From: Bifidobacterium tibiigranuli
GTDB lineage: Bacteria > Actinomycetota > Actinomycetes > Actinomycetales > Bifidobacteriaceae
DNA length: 64,000 nt
Reading direction: 5' to 3'
NCBI RefSeq assembly: GCF_009371885.1
Contig: NZ_QLZA01000010.1
Location: 62,001-126,000 of the forward strand
Notes under the pieces: generated by a model
Told to the model about the DNA's origin: nothing
What the model saw: only the letters and a program-made list of their open reading frames with translations
Databases searched by the model: none
In this document: one piece after another, positions 27,187-35,255 of the stretch
Layout: each line of letters starts with the position of its first letter
Numbering within the stretch: position 1 is the first letter of the stretch
Made by a program: the position numbers and the translations under genes

Positions 27187-28221
27187 CTACTGCGGCAGCC
27201 GCAGCGACCCGTCAGGGAGAATCTCGATCAGGCCATCCTCATCCAGCGAAGCGATGCACAAGTCCAGCTGCACATGGTCGCCCCATAGCGCCTCGACCTG
27301 ATCGCGCGGCAGCGATGTGGCTGCTGCATGCCCCGCATCCGCTGGCGCCTTCTTTGTTATCCCCTTTGCTCGTTTCCCAGCCGCCTCATCTGCGCTGCCG
27401 CCAGCACCAAGCCCACGCAAGGCATTCAGTATCATGCCGCGCACCTGTCGGTTCGTGCCTTGGAAGCGCTGGCGAGGCCGGGTTCGCTGCTCTCCCAGCC
27501 CCGGTCGCCCTGCGGCGAGGAACGTGCACGAATCGGCCAGCGGGCACTGCTCGCACAGCGGATTCTTGGCCGTGCACACCACGGCGCCAAGCTCCATGAC
27601 GGACTGGTTCCACGTTACGCTGGCCTTGGCATCCTTGGGCAGCACCCGTGCGGCCAGTTCGCGTTCCTGCCTAGTCGCCGAGCCGCCATGCGATTCAACC
27701 CCCAGAAATACGCGGGAGAGCACCCTGCGGATATTCGTGTCGATGACTGCGATGCGGCCCCCGAAGGCGAAGCTCATCACCGCCGAGGCCGTGTAGTCGC
27801 CGATTCCCGGCAGCGCAAGCAGCTCATCGTACGTGCGCGGCAGCTCGTTATCGTATTGCTGCGCGACCACGCGCGCGCATTCCTGCAAGCGCAGCGCACG
27901 ACGCGGGTAGCCGAGCCGCCCCCACGCGGTGATCACCTCGGCCGTGCTCGCGCCGGCCAATGACGCCGCGTCGGGCCACACCTCCATCCACGCGAGCCAA
28001 TACGGCACCACGCGACTCATCTGCGTCTGCTGGCTCATGACCTCGGATATAAGCACGCCCCACGGCGTCGTCCGCCCGAAGCGCCACGGCAAATCGCGCG
28101 CGTTCCGATTCCACCACGCGAACAGCTCATTTTCGATGAGTTCCTTCATCGTCTGATCAGAATCGGTCATGTCGTCAGCCGTCGTCGCGGCATTGTTCCC
28201 TACATACTGCACGGCCACCAT
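27187..28221 (-). CDS. mutY: A/G-specific adenine glycosylase MutY
   Basis: Adenine DNA glycosylase that removes A mispaired with 8-oxoguanine. Visible features: catalytic Glu in LISEVMSQQTQ, helix-hairpin-helix LPGIGDYTA, catalytic Asp in AVIDTNIRRV, and a C-x6-C-x2-C-x5-C iron-sulfur motif (CTAKNPLCEQCPLADSC). The C-terminal Nudix-like 8-oxoG recognition domain of E. coli MutY is not recognisable; short MutYs are common in actinobacteria. The start is uncertain: the frame is open to a GTG at 28260, and I chose ATG 28221 with GGAG 4 nt upstream. ATG 28170 is another option, and conserved sequence begins only at MKELIENELF. Confidence 0.9.
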   Translation of the reverse strand: MVAVQYVGNNAATTADDMTDSDQTMKELIENELFAWWNRNARDLPWRFGRTTPWGVLISEVMSQQTQMSRVVPYWLAWMEVWPDAASLAGASTAEVITAWGRLGYPRRALRLQECARVVAQQYDNELPRTYDELLALPGIGDYTASAVMSFAFGGRIAVIDTNIRRVLSRVFLGVESHGGSATRQERELAARVLPKDAKASVTWNQSVMELGAVVCTAKNPLCEQCPLADSCTFLAAGRPGLGEQRTRPRQRFQGTNRQVRGMILNALRGLGAGGSADEAAGKRAKGITKKAPADAGHAAATSLPRDQVEALWGDHVQLDLCIASLDEDGLIEILPDGSLRLPQ

Positions 28222-28380
28222 TGTGCTCCACGCGGGATACACCAGCGCCCACTTCATCACCGGGTACGGGCCGTTCTAAGCTCATTCATGCATGGTGATG
28301 GATGATGTTTGCGGCCTCAGTTCGATTCGCACACAGCCAAAGCATTATCACGAAGGAAATTAGAGAATCAGGACAGTGAC

Positions 28381-29049
28381 ATGGGCGAAAGCGCGCAGAA
28401 CAATACGACTGTAAAGAAAACAACTGACCCCGAGTCGCGCGTGGACGGCATGTACGAGTACGGGTATCGCAAGTCGAATTACGGCCCGGACGAGCTGGTG
28501 ACCGACGCGCACGGTAACCCGATCAGCGTGGTCGACGCGATGTTGAGCGCGCGCGAGGCCAGCGAGACCGAAACCGTCACGCCGCACCTGTGCTACTACT
28601 CGCCGCGTATCCCGGGCAATACCGGCTCCGCGATACGCCTGTGCGCGGTGACCGGCAGCATTCTGCACTTGGTCGAGCCGCTGGGCTTCAACCTGCACGA
28701 CACCAAGCTGCGCCGCGCCGGGCTCGACTATCACGATATGGCGCATGTGGTGCTGCATCCGGATTTCGATGATCTGGTCACGTCGATGCCGAATTCGCGC
28801 ATCATCGCCTTCACCGCCCATGCCACGAAGCTGTACACCGAAGTCGACTACAAGCCTTCGGATATTCTGCTGTTCGGCCCCGAACCCGGCGATATCCCCG
28901 ACCCGATGGACATCATGGCCGGCCCGCACGTCGCCGAGCAGGTCCGTCTGCCCATGCGCCCCAGCCTGCGTTCGCTCAACCTGACCAACTGCGCCTCCAT
29001 CGCTCTCTACGAGGCGTGGAGGCAGTCAAACTTCACCGGCGGTGAATAG
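28381..29049 (+). CDS. trmL: tRNA (cytidine/uridine-34 2'-O)-methyltransferase TrmL-like (SpoU family)
   Basis: SPOUT-class RNA methyltransferase, 222 residues. The TrmL pattern is clear: YYSPRIPGNTGSAIRLC, then LHLVEPLGF, then LLFGPEPGDIPD and the C-terminal knot segment LRSLNLTNCASIALYEAW. The predicted role is 2'-O-methylation of the wobble base of tRNA-Leu using S-adenosylmethionine. The N-terminal ~60 residues are an extension beyond the SpoU domain. ATG 28381 is chosen because AGGA lies 7-8 nt upstream; an in-frame ATG at 28309 lacks a site. It faces mutY divergently and ends at a bidirectional terminator shared with the DUF711 gene. Confidence 0.9.
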   Translation: MGESAQNNTTVKKTTDPESRVDGMYEYGYRKSNYGPDELVTDAHGNPISVVDAMLSAREASETETVTPHLCYYSPRIPGNTGSAIRLCAVTGSILHLVEPLGFNLHDTKLRRAGLDYHDMAHVVLHPDFDDLVTSMPNSRIIAFTAHATKLYTEVDYKPSDILLFGPEPGDIPDPMDIMAGPHVAEQVRLPMRPSLRSLNLTNCASIALYEAWRQSNFTGGE

Positions 29050-29085
29050 CCCAATCGTCAGCTTGCATTTTCACGGGAAAATATG

Positions 29086-29130
29086 AAACCTGAGTAGCCA
29101 CATCCCAAAATGGTGCGTCTACTCAGGTTT
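29086..29130. terminator. Bidirectional hairpin terminator between trmL and the DUF711 gene
   Basis: Perfect 12-bp inverted repeat AAACCTGAGTAG (29086-29097) / CTACTCAGGTTT (29119-29130) with a 21-nt loop that holds an inner CCA/TGG pair. It sits between two convergent genes. The plus-strand transcript ends in TTTT and the minus-strand stem ends in TTT, so it can serve both. Confidence 0.85.
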
Positions 29131-29137
29131 TCAAGAC

Positions 29138-30502
29138 TCAGTTCTTAAAACTGTGAATCGGTGCGGGAATCCGCCCGCCACGCGTCACGAAGGGCTCGCA
29201 CGATGAGGTGTTGACCCGCATGATGGGCGCGTAGCCCATCAGGCCGCCGAAGTTGGCCATATCGCCCACGCCCTTGCCGTACACCGGAATGAGCCGCACG
29301 GCGGTCGTCTTCTGGTTGACCATGCCGATGGCGGCTTCGTCGGCGATGATGCCGGAGATGGTCGAATCCGGCGTATCGCCCGGAATCGCAATCATATCGA
29401 GGCCGACCGAGCACACGCAGGTCATCGCTTCAAGCTTCTCCAAGGTGAGGCAGCCGGCCGCTGCGGCGTCGATCATGTTCTTGTCTTCAGAGACCGGGAT
29501 GAATGCGCCCGAAAGCCCGCCGACATACGACGAGGCCATGATGCCGCCCTTTTTGACCTGATCGTTGAGCATGGCGAGCGCCGCTGTGGTGCCCGGCCCG
29601 CCGACCTGCGCAAGTCCGATCTTCTCAAGCACTTCACCCACCGAGTCGCCCACTGCAGGAGTCGGCGCAAGCGAAAGGTCAATAATGCCGAAGGGCACGC
29701 CGAGCCGGCGCGAAGCCTCTTGCGCGACCAGTTGGCCGACGCGGGTGATCTTGAACGCGGTGCGCTTGATCGTCTCGCACAGGAATTCGAAATCCTTGCC
29801 CACAGCGGCGTCCAAGGATCGCGAGACCACGCCCGGGCCCGACACGCCGACGTTGATAACCGCGTCGCCCTCGGTCACGCCGTGGAATCCGCCCGCCATG
29901 AAGGGGTTGTCGTCCGGCGCGTTGCAGAAGGCAACGAATTTCACGCAGCCGTAGCTGTCCGTGTCGCGGGTCGCATAGGCGATGTCCTTGACGATGTGCC
30001 CGAGCAGCTCGACCGCATCCATATCGATGCCGGTTTTCGTCGAGCCGACGTTCACCGAGGAGCACACGATGTCGGTTTCGGACAAGGCCTGCGGCAGCGA
30101 GCGGATAAGCAGCTCGTCGGCCTTGGTCATCGATTTGGACACCAGCGCGGTATACCCGCCGATGAGATCGACGCCGACCTCTTTGGCCGCCCTGTCAAGC
30201 GCGTGGGCGATGGCGACGAAATCTTCGGACGTCCTGCACGCCCCGCCGCCGACCAGCGAAATCGGCGTGACGGTGATGCGCTTGTTGACGATCGGTATGC
30301 CGTAATCGCGTTCGATGGCCTCGCCGGTAGCTACCAAATCCTTGGCGAGCCGGGTGATCTTGCGGTAGATGTTCTCGCACAGCTGGTCTACATCGTCGCT
30401 CGCACAATCGAGCAGCGAAATGCCCATCGTAATCGTGCGCACGTCGAGCTTCTCCTGCTCGATCATCTGGTTGGTCTCGTGGACCTCCATGATATTCAGC
30501 AT
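29138..30502 (-). CDS. DUF711 (UPF0210) family protein
   Basis: 454 residues, the family's usual length (~450). The N-terminus is [14 protein letters not shown]; the conserved glycine-rich and ISGPGVV-type segment ([15 protein letters not shown]) and the C-terminal [11 protein letters not shown] are present. The biochemical function is not established. Start ATG 30502 has AAAGGGAG ~6 nt upstream; an open frame extends further but overlaps the ACT gene. It begins 22 nt after the ACT-domain gene, and this two-gene arrangement recurs widely, suggesting the small ACT protein senses a ligand for, or binds to, the DUF711 protein. Confidence 0.92.
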   Translation of the reverse strand: MLNIMEVHETNQMIEQEKLDVRTITMGISLLDCASDDVDQLCENIYRKITRLAKDLVATGEAIERDYGIPIVNKRITVTPISLVGGGACRTSEDFVAIAHALDRAAKEVGVDLIGGYTALVSKSMTKADELLIRSLPQALSETDIVCSSVNVGSTKTGIDMDAVELLGHIVKDIAYATRDTDSYGCVKFVAFCNAPDDNPFMAGGFHGVTEGDAVINVGVSGPGVVSRSLDAAVGKDFEFLCETIKRTAFKITRVGQLVAQEASRRLGVPFGIIDLSLAPTPAVGDSVGEVLEKIGLAQVGGPGTTAALAMLNDQVKKGGIMASSYVGGLSGAFIPVSEDKNMIDAAAAGCLTLEKLEAMTCVCSVGLDMIAIPGDTPDSTISGIIADEAAIGMVNQKTTAVRLIPVYGKGVGDMANFGGLMGYAPIMRVNTSSCEPFVTRGGRIPAPIHSFKN

Positions 30503-30524
30503 GGTCTTCTCCCTTTCAGCCGGC

Positions 30525-30797
30525 TCAGACGCGATGCATCTTGGTGAAGATCTCCTCGCGCTGGCAGCGGATGCGCACGCCGATCTCCTCCCCCAGCGAG
30601 TCCAGATCGGTGACGATGGTGCCGAATTCCTTATCGGAATCGGCGTAGTCGACAATCATCATCATGTTGAAGAATCCGTCGATGATGGTCTGCGAGATGT
30701 CGAGCACATTGACGCGATGCTGCGACAGGTATGTGCACACGCGTGCGATGATGCCGACGGTGTCCTGCCCGACGACGGTGATGATGGCCTTGTTCAT
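30525..30797 (-). CDS. ACT domain protein (UPF0237)
   Basis: 90-residue single ACT domain: [20 protein letters not shown] opens the beta-alpha-beta fold, followed by [10 protein letters not shown] and [12 protein letters not shown] domains bind small ligands, often amino acids, and regulate partners. GGAGG is 5-6 nt before ATG 30797. It is the first gene of a two-gene operon with the DUF711 protein. Confidence 0.92.
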   Translation of the reverse strand: MNKAIITVVGQDTVGIIARVCTYLSQHRVNVLDISQTIIDGFFNMMMIVDYADSDKEFGTIVTDLDSLGEEIGVRIRCQREEIFTKMHRV

Positions 30798-31052
30798 GCT
30801 TCCTCCGGTGCTTCGCGTTGCCGACGCGGGCAGCATGGGCATTGCGGCTAGTGCCGGCCCGTGTCGATGCGGCATTCGCCGTGCCGAATCGACACATTGC
30901 CTAAACGCCGAATTCTAGCGCCGTAGCGCCGCCGAATGCGCGCAATCCACATGCCCCGCGTCAATCGTTCCTCAGTATAAGGAAGGCACCAGCCAAGCCG
31001 GCGTCAACCGCCGCGGCATCGACCGCCGCAACCGAAAGTAGCGACCCTCGCG

Positions 31053-31274
31053 TATAGTGTTGCAACAGTCCGGGGTAAGGACAAGAAAGAGCCCCGGCGT
31101 CGCTGAAAAATGCTTAAGTATTTCGGGATAGACGATGAGTCGGCTGCATACAGGCCGCAGGAGTGAATCGCGAATTCCATAAGGTACACGGCTCACTTAC
31201 TTGCGATTCATCAGGCGCGCCAACCGGCGCAGACCCTATGCAGACACTTTCTTCACATCCCGAAAGGTACCCAT
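31053..31274 (+). promoter_or_regulatory. Structured ~210-nt leader of the DEAD-box RNA helicase gene
   Basis: A -10-like TATAGT at 31053-31058 precedes three potential hairpins: CCGGGG (31070-31075)/CCCCGG (31092-31097); a smaller CGGC...GCCG stem at 31141-31157; and TGAATCGC (31164-31171)/GCGATTCA (31203-31210), extendable by two pairs across a bulged G. The helicase start is at 31275. The rest of the 30798-31274 gap (ACT gene to leader) shows no gene. Autoregulation through the leader is inference. Confidence 0.5.
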
Positions 31275-33206
31275 TTGTCTTATTCAGACACAACCGATAT
31301 GACATCCGCAGCAACGCTTACCGCTGATTCCGCTGATAGCAACGCTTCTGTCGAGTCCGTCAACACTGCCGACGCTGCCAACACTATGGCCGACGCCGCA
31401 AACGATGCCAGCAACGCTGGCAACAGCACCGCTGATCAGCACTCCGACGCGCCGACCTTCGCCGAGCTGGGCGTTCCCTCGACCTTGGTGAAGGGTCTGG
31501 CCCGAGACGGCAAGACCACCGCTTTCCCCATTCAGGCCGAAACGCTCCCTGATTCGCTGCAGGGCCGCGACATCCTGGGCCGCGGAGCTACTGGCTCAGG
31601 CAAGACGCTCGCCTACTCGATTCCGCTGCTCGCCCGCCTCGAAGGCCGCGCCCAGCCCAACCGCCCGCGCGGCCTGGTGCTGGCACCGACCCGCGAGCTC
31701 GCCAACCAGATCAACGACGTGCTGCGCCCGCTGGCCAGCGACTGCAATCTGACCACGACCACCATCTACGGCGGCGTGCGCCAAAGCGTGCAGACCCGCG
31801 ATTTGCGTCGCGGCGTCGACATCGTCGTGGCCTGCCCCGGCCGCCTCAAGGACCTCATCGATCAGGGCCGCCTGACGCTGGATGACGTAGCGATCACCGT
31901 GCTTGACGAGGCCGACGAGATGGCCGACATGGGCTTCCTGCCCGACGTGAGCGAACTGCTCGGCATGACTCCGGCCGACGGCCAGCGCCTGCTGTTCTCC
32001 GCCACGCTCGACCACGGCGTCGACACGCTGGTGCGCCGCTTCCTCAATGACCCGAAGGTGCACGAAATCGATTCGGCCACCGCGCAGGTCTCGACCATGA
32101 CCCAGCACATCTTCCAGGTGAGCGCCGCAGACAAGCCGCAGATCATCAACGAACTCGCCTCCGGCATGGGCAAGCGCATCCTGTTCACCAAGACCAAGAT
32201 CCAGGCCGAGGAGCTCGCTGCATCGCTTATCGAGCGCGGCATTCCGACGGCCGAACTGCACGGCAATCTCTCGCAGTCGCAGCGCGATCGCAACCTCAAG
32301 GCCTTCAGCTCCGACGAAGTGCGCGTGATGGTCGCCACCGACGTGGCTGCTCGCGGCATGGATATCAGCGGCGTCGAGCTGGTCGCTCAGCTCGACCCGC
32401 CGCAGGACCCCAAGTCCTTCCTGCACCGCTCGGGCCGCACCGCACGCGCCGGTCAGGATGGCGATGTCGTCACGCTCGTGCTGCCTCGGCAGAAGCGCCG
32501 CGCCATGCAGATGCTGCACCGCGCCGGGCTCCAGGGCCATGTCGTGCGCGTGGACGAGGATTCTGACGCCCTGCTCGATCTCGTCGGCGAAACCGCGCCG
32601 CTTGTCGAAGGCTGGTCGCTGGAAGACTTCACCAGGCGCAATCGCAAGACTTCGCGCGATTCACGCCGAGGCGGCTACGGCCATCGCGGATACGGTTCGC
32701 GTGACAATCGCGATGGCTCGGATCGCCGTCATTCGGGTCGGGGCAACCGCTTCCGCCGTTCCGACCGTTTCGAGCATGCCGATCGTTTTGATCGTTCGGA
32801 TGATGCCGAGCGTTCCAATGGATTCGACCGCTCGGACCGTTCTGATCGCTCTGACTATCGCGACGACCGCCGTGGTGGACACCACGATGGTGATTTCAAT
32901 CGTGGGCCGCGTTCGCACGACTCGCACCGCAACTTCCGCAACGATTCCAAATTCGACTCGCGCAAGGACTTCCACGATCACGCCGAATCCCGTCGTACTG
33001 ACGCCGACAACGACGATTGGTCGAAGCCCTTCGACGGCCGCAGCGACAAGCGCCGCAATCACGCCGAATCCTATGACAGGCGCGAAGGCCAGTCGCATCG
33101 CGGCTCCGGCGACTATCGCCGTGGCGACAACCGCCGTCACTCCTCCTATGATGACCGTGGCCGCCGCGACTACCACCGTGACGCCCAGCGCACCAGCGAC
33201 CGCTGA
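31275..33206 (+). CDS. DEAD-box ATP-dependent RNA helicase
   Basis: 643 residues. An acidic, Ala/Asp/Asn-rich N-terminus (~60 residues) precedes the helicase core: Q-motif region, ATGSGKT (motif I), APTREL (Ia), VLDEAD (II), SAT (III), ATDVAARG (V) and HRSGRTARAG (VI). The last ~190 residues are a highly charged Arg/Asp/His/Gly/Ser-rich tail with RSD repeats, typical of RNA-binding extensions in CsdA/RhlE-type helicases that act in ribosome assembly, mRNA decay or cold adaptation. The start is taken as TTG 31275 because GAAAGG lies ~8 nt upstream; the next ATG is eight codons on (31299) without a clear site. A long structured leader precedes it and a strong hairpin follows. Confidence 0.92.
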   Translation: MSYSDTTDMTSAATLTADSADSNASVESVNTADAANTMADAANDASNAGNSTADQHSDAPTFAELGVPSTLVKGLARDGKTTAFPIQAETLPDSLQGRDILGRGATGSGKTLAYSIPLLARLEGRAQPNRPRGLVLAPTRELANQINDVLRPLASDCNLTTTTIYGGVRQSVQTRDLRRGVDIVVACPGRLKDLIDQGRLTLDDVAITVLDEADEMADMGFLPDVSELLGMTPADGQRLLFSATLDHGVDTLVRRFLNDPKVHEIDSATAQVSTMTQHIFQVSAADKPQIINELASGMGKRILFTKTKIQAEELAASLIERGIPTAELHGNLSQSQRDRNLKAFSSDEVRVMVATDVAARGMDISGVELVAQLDPPQDPKSFLHRSGRTARAGQDGDVVTLVLPRQKRRAMQMLHRAGLQGHVVRVDEDSDALLDLVGETAPLVEGWSLEDFTRRNRKTSRDSRRGGYGHRGYGSRDNRDGSDRRHSGRGNRFRRSDRFEHADRFDRSDDAERSNGFDRSDRSDRSDYRDDRRGGHHDGDFNRGPRSHDSHRNFRNDSKFDSRKDFHDHAESRRTDADNDDWSKPFDGRSDKRRNHAESYDRREGQSHRGSGDYRRGDNRRHSSYDDRGRRDYHRDAQRTSDR

Positions 33207-33277
33207 GGCGCAATCGCCGAGCGATAGGTCAGCAGAAACAAATCGCTGAACCGACTCGCACATGCGATATCTGAACA

Positions 33278-33314
33278 GATGCCCCGCACAAGCCAAACGC
33301 TTGTGCGGGGCATC
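33278..33314 (+). terminator. Perfect 15-bp hairpin after the DEAD-box helicase gene
   Basis: GATGCCCCGCACAAG (33278-33292) and its exact complement (33300-33314) with a 7-nt loop, 71 nt after the stop. No T-run follows, so it is a hairpin-only terminator or an RNA 3'-end stabiliser. Its CCCGCACAA core also appears in the hairpin array at 51785-51957. Confidence 0.75.
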
Positions 33315-33385
33315 ATCATATGAGATTGGACGTCTCTGCATCTCCGCAACAACGCTGCCTGTTTCCCGCGCCTATGCAGACTCGC

Positions 33386-33781
33386 GCATTCCCAACGACA
33401 GCATTCCCAACAACCCTTACTGATAGTGCTGTCGATCTTGCGGCGCTACCAACTGCCCACTTTATCGCTGTTTACCATTGCGCTCATCATTTATTAAGCA
33501 CTTTACCAACTGAAACCGCATGCGAAGGACTTCCCTAGACATTGCCGTTGCCGAGGAATGGCGGAATTCCAAGGATCCCAAAATAGTGCATTGGGCTTGT
33601 ACTTCGCTGAGGTGCTTAATAGACGAAAAAAGTGCTTAATACGTGTCTATAAAGGGTAATAATGGCCTGCCGAGCAGAAATTATCCGCCCGAACAAGACA
33701 AGACAAGCTAAACCAAACGAAGTACCGTGCAGAATCCCCGCTAACATCATTTATTAAGCACATTTTTCGCCTATTAAGCAC
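33386..33781. repeat. Gene-free region with TATTAAGCAC motifs as a 30-bp inverted repeat
   Basis: The gap 33207-33970 between convergent genes shows no convincing gene. It contains five copies of TATTAAGCAC: forward at 33492-33501, 33752-33761 and 33772-33781; reverse at 33612-33621 and 33632-33641. The two reverse copies and the last two forward copies make 30-bp blocks (33612-33641, 33752-33781) that are inverted copies of each other at 28 of 30 positions. The forward copies at 33492 and 33752 also share the preceding ATCATT. A GGAATGGCGGAAT pair occurs near 33555 and 33819, and a 15-bp tandem pair (GCATTCCCAAC core) at 33386-33415. Confidence 0.8.
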
Positions 33782-33970
33782 TCCGCCAAGTAGCCTCGAA
33801 AACCAGCCCGCAACGGAATGGCGGAATGCCGCCATTCCTGGCCTATGACGCATTGGCACTACAGCTCTCGCAACACCGTGATTCACCACAATCTGCTTAG
33901 TACGTGCGGACGAACTGTCGACCGCCTGCTCATTACAAGCTCTGAGGGCGGGCAAATGCGCAGCTACATC

Positions 33971-35140
33971 TCACCGATAGAAGCGCTCGTGGCCTTCCAT
34001 GCGAACCAGGGCATGCGGAGCGGCCGGGTCGCCGTCTTCGATATCCTGCCGCGAACCGTCGATAACCAGCGAGGCGCTGAAAATCGCCTCGTATTCATCC
34101 ATCGAAAGCCTTTGGCGAGCTGCGAGCAGCGCCTCGTGGCCGACTCGATTGAGTCGATCGCGATAGCCGGGCTGCAGCGTGCCGAAAAACAGCTCGGCTA
34201 CAGAACCCGAACCGTAGGAGAACAATCCGATGCGATCGCCGGCGCACAGACTCTCGTCCTGTTCAAGCAGGGAGATCAGGCTCAGGTAGAGCGACGCAGT
34301 ATACAGATTGCCGACCTCTTGGCCGTACACAATTCCCTTCTCGAAGCGCGCGGTCAGCCGCTCGTAGTCTGCTGCGGGGATTATGGGTTCCAGCGAGCGC
34401 AGCCCTTTGCGACCCATCTTCGAGAAGGGAATATGGAAGAGCAGCGCCTGCAGACCGCTCACCTGTGTCAGTCCAAGCGACTCGGCCTCGCGCCAGTCCT
34501 CGGCGAACATCTCAAGATAGACCTGCTCCGAATATTTGCCTTTCGCGAAGGCTTCGGCGGAATAGTTCGGTCGCCAGAAGTCATCGGTGCTGCGGCTGCG
34601 CACCACCGAGCGCTCCTCAAGCGCGAGGATATGCGGATTTTCGCTCACCAGCATCGCCACTGCGCCGGCGCCCTGCGTCACCTCGCCGCCGGTGTTGAGA
34701 CCATATCGGGCGATATCAGCCGCAATCACCAGAGCCTTGGTACCGGGATGTGCACGCACGAAATCCGCAGCAAGCTGCAAGCCGGCCGTGCCGCCATAGC
34801 AAGCCTCTTTGATCTCAATGGCACGCATCGAGGTCGGCAACCCAAGCAGGTCGTGCACGAATAGCGCCGAGGCCTTGGACTGGTCTACGCCGCTTTCAGT
34901 GGCGACAATCAGCAAGCCAATCGACGCTCTTGCCGCATCATCGAGGTTTTCCAGTATTCCCTCTGCCGCATTGGCACCCATTGCCACGATGTCCTGGCTG
35001 AGCGTCGGCACGGCCATCTTGCGCTGACCAATGCCAATCAAATACTTGTTGGGGTCGGCTCCGCGAGCATGCGCCAGATCCACCAGATCCAGATAGCGAT
35101 TCGGCGTGGAAAACTCAATCCTGTCGATGCCGACCTTCAT
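33971..35140 (-). CDS. mvaS: Hydroxymethylglutaryl-CoA synthase
   Basis: Condenses acetyl-CoA with acetoacetyl-CoA to HMG-CoA, the second step of the mevalonate pathway. 389 residues, the bacterial MvaS length. The catalytic Cys is in IKEACYGGTA (~residue 112); MKVGIDRIEF and GIGQRKMAVP are characteristic of the N-terminus, and an active-site Glu motif (ATESGVDQSKA) is present. AAGGAG lies 6 nt before ATG 35140. It follows mvaA by 115 nt on the same strand and completes an acetyl-CoA-to-mevalonate gene set with the thiolase and mvaA. Confidence 0.95.
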   Translation of the reverse strand: MKVGIDRIEFSTPNRYLDLVDLAHARGADPNKYLIGIGQRKMAVPTLSQDIVAMGANAAEGILENLDDAARASIGLLIVATESGVDQSKASALFVHDLLGLPTSMRAIEIKEACYGGTAGLQLAADFVRAHPGTKALVIAADIARYGLNTGGEVTQGAGAVAMLVSENPHILALEERSVVRSRSTDDFWRPNYSAEAFAKGKYSEQVYLEMFAEDWREAESLGLTQVSGLQALLFHIPFSKMGRKGLRSLEPIIPAADYERLTARFEKGIVYGQEVGNLYTASLYLSLISLLEQDESLCAGDRIGLFSYGSGSVAELFFGTLQPGYRDRLNRVGHEALLAARQRLSMDEYEAIFSASLVIDGSRQDIEDGDPAAPHALVRMEGHERFYR

Positions 35141-35255
35141 GTGCTGCTCCTTATATATGTATATATGCTCTCGTTTTACGTTGCAGGCTCAGTAGCATGC
35201 GCACACATGCATTATCATCACGTCCGCGCATTTCCGTCTTTCGATTGCCACGCTG

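Noticed and set aside
33647..33955. 102-codon minus-strand ORF in the mvaS/DEAD-box gap
   Set aside because: No ribosome binding site or promoter, no recognisable domain, and it spans the inverted repeats.
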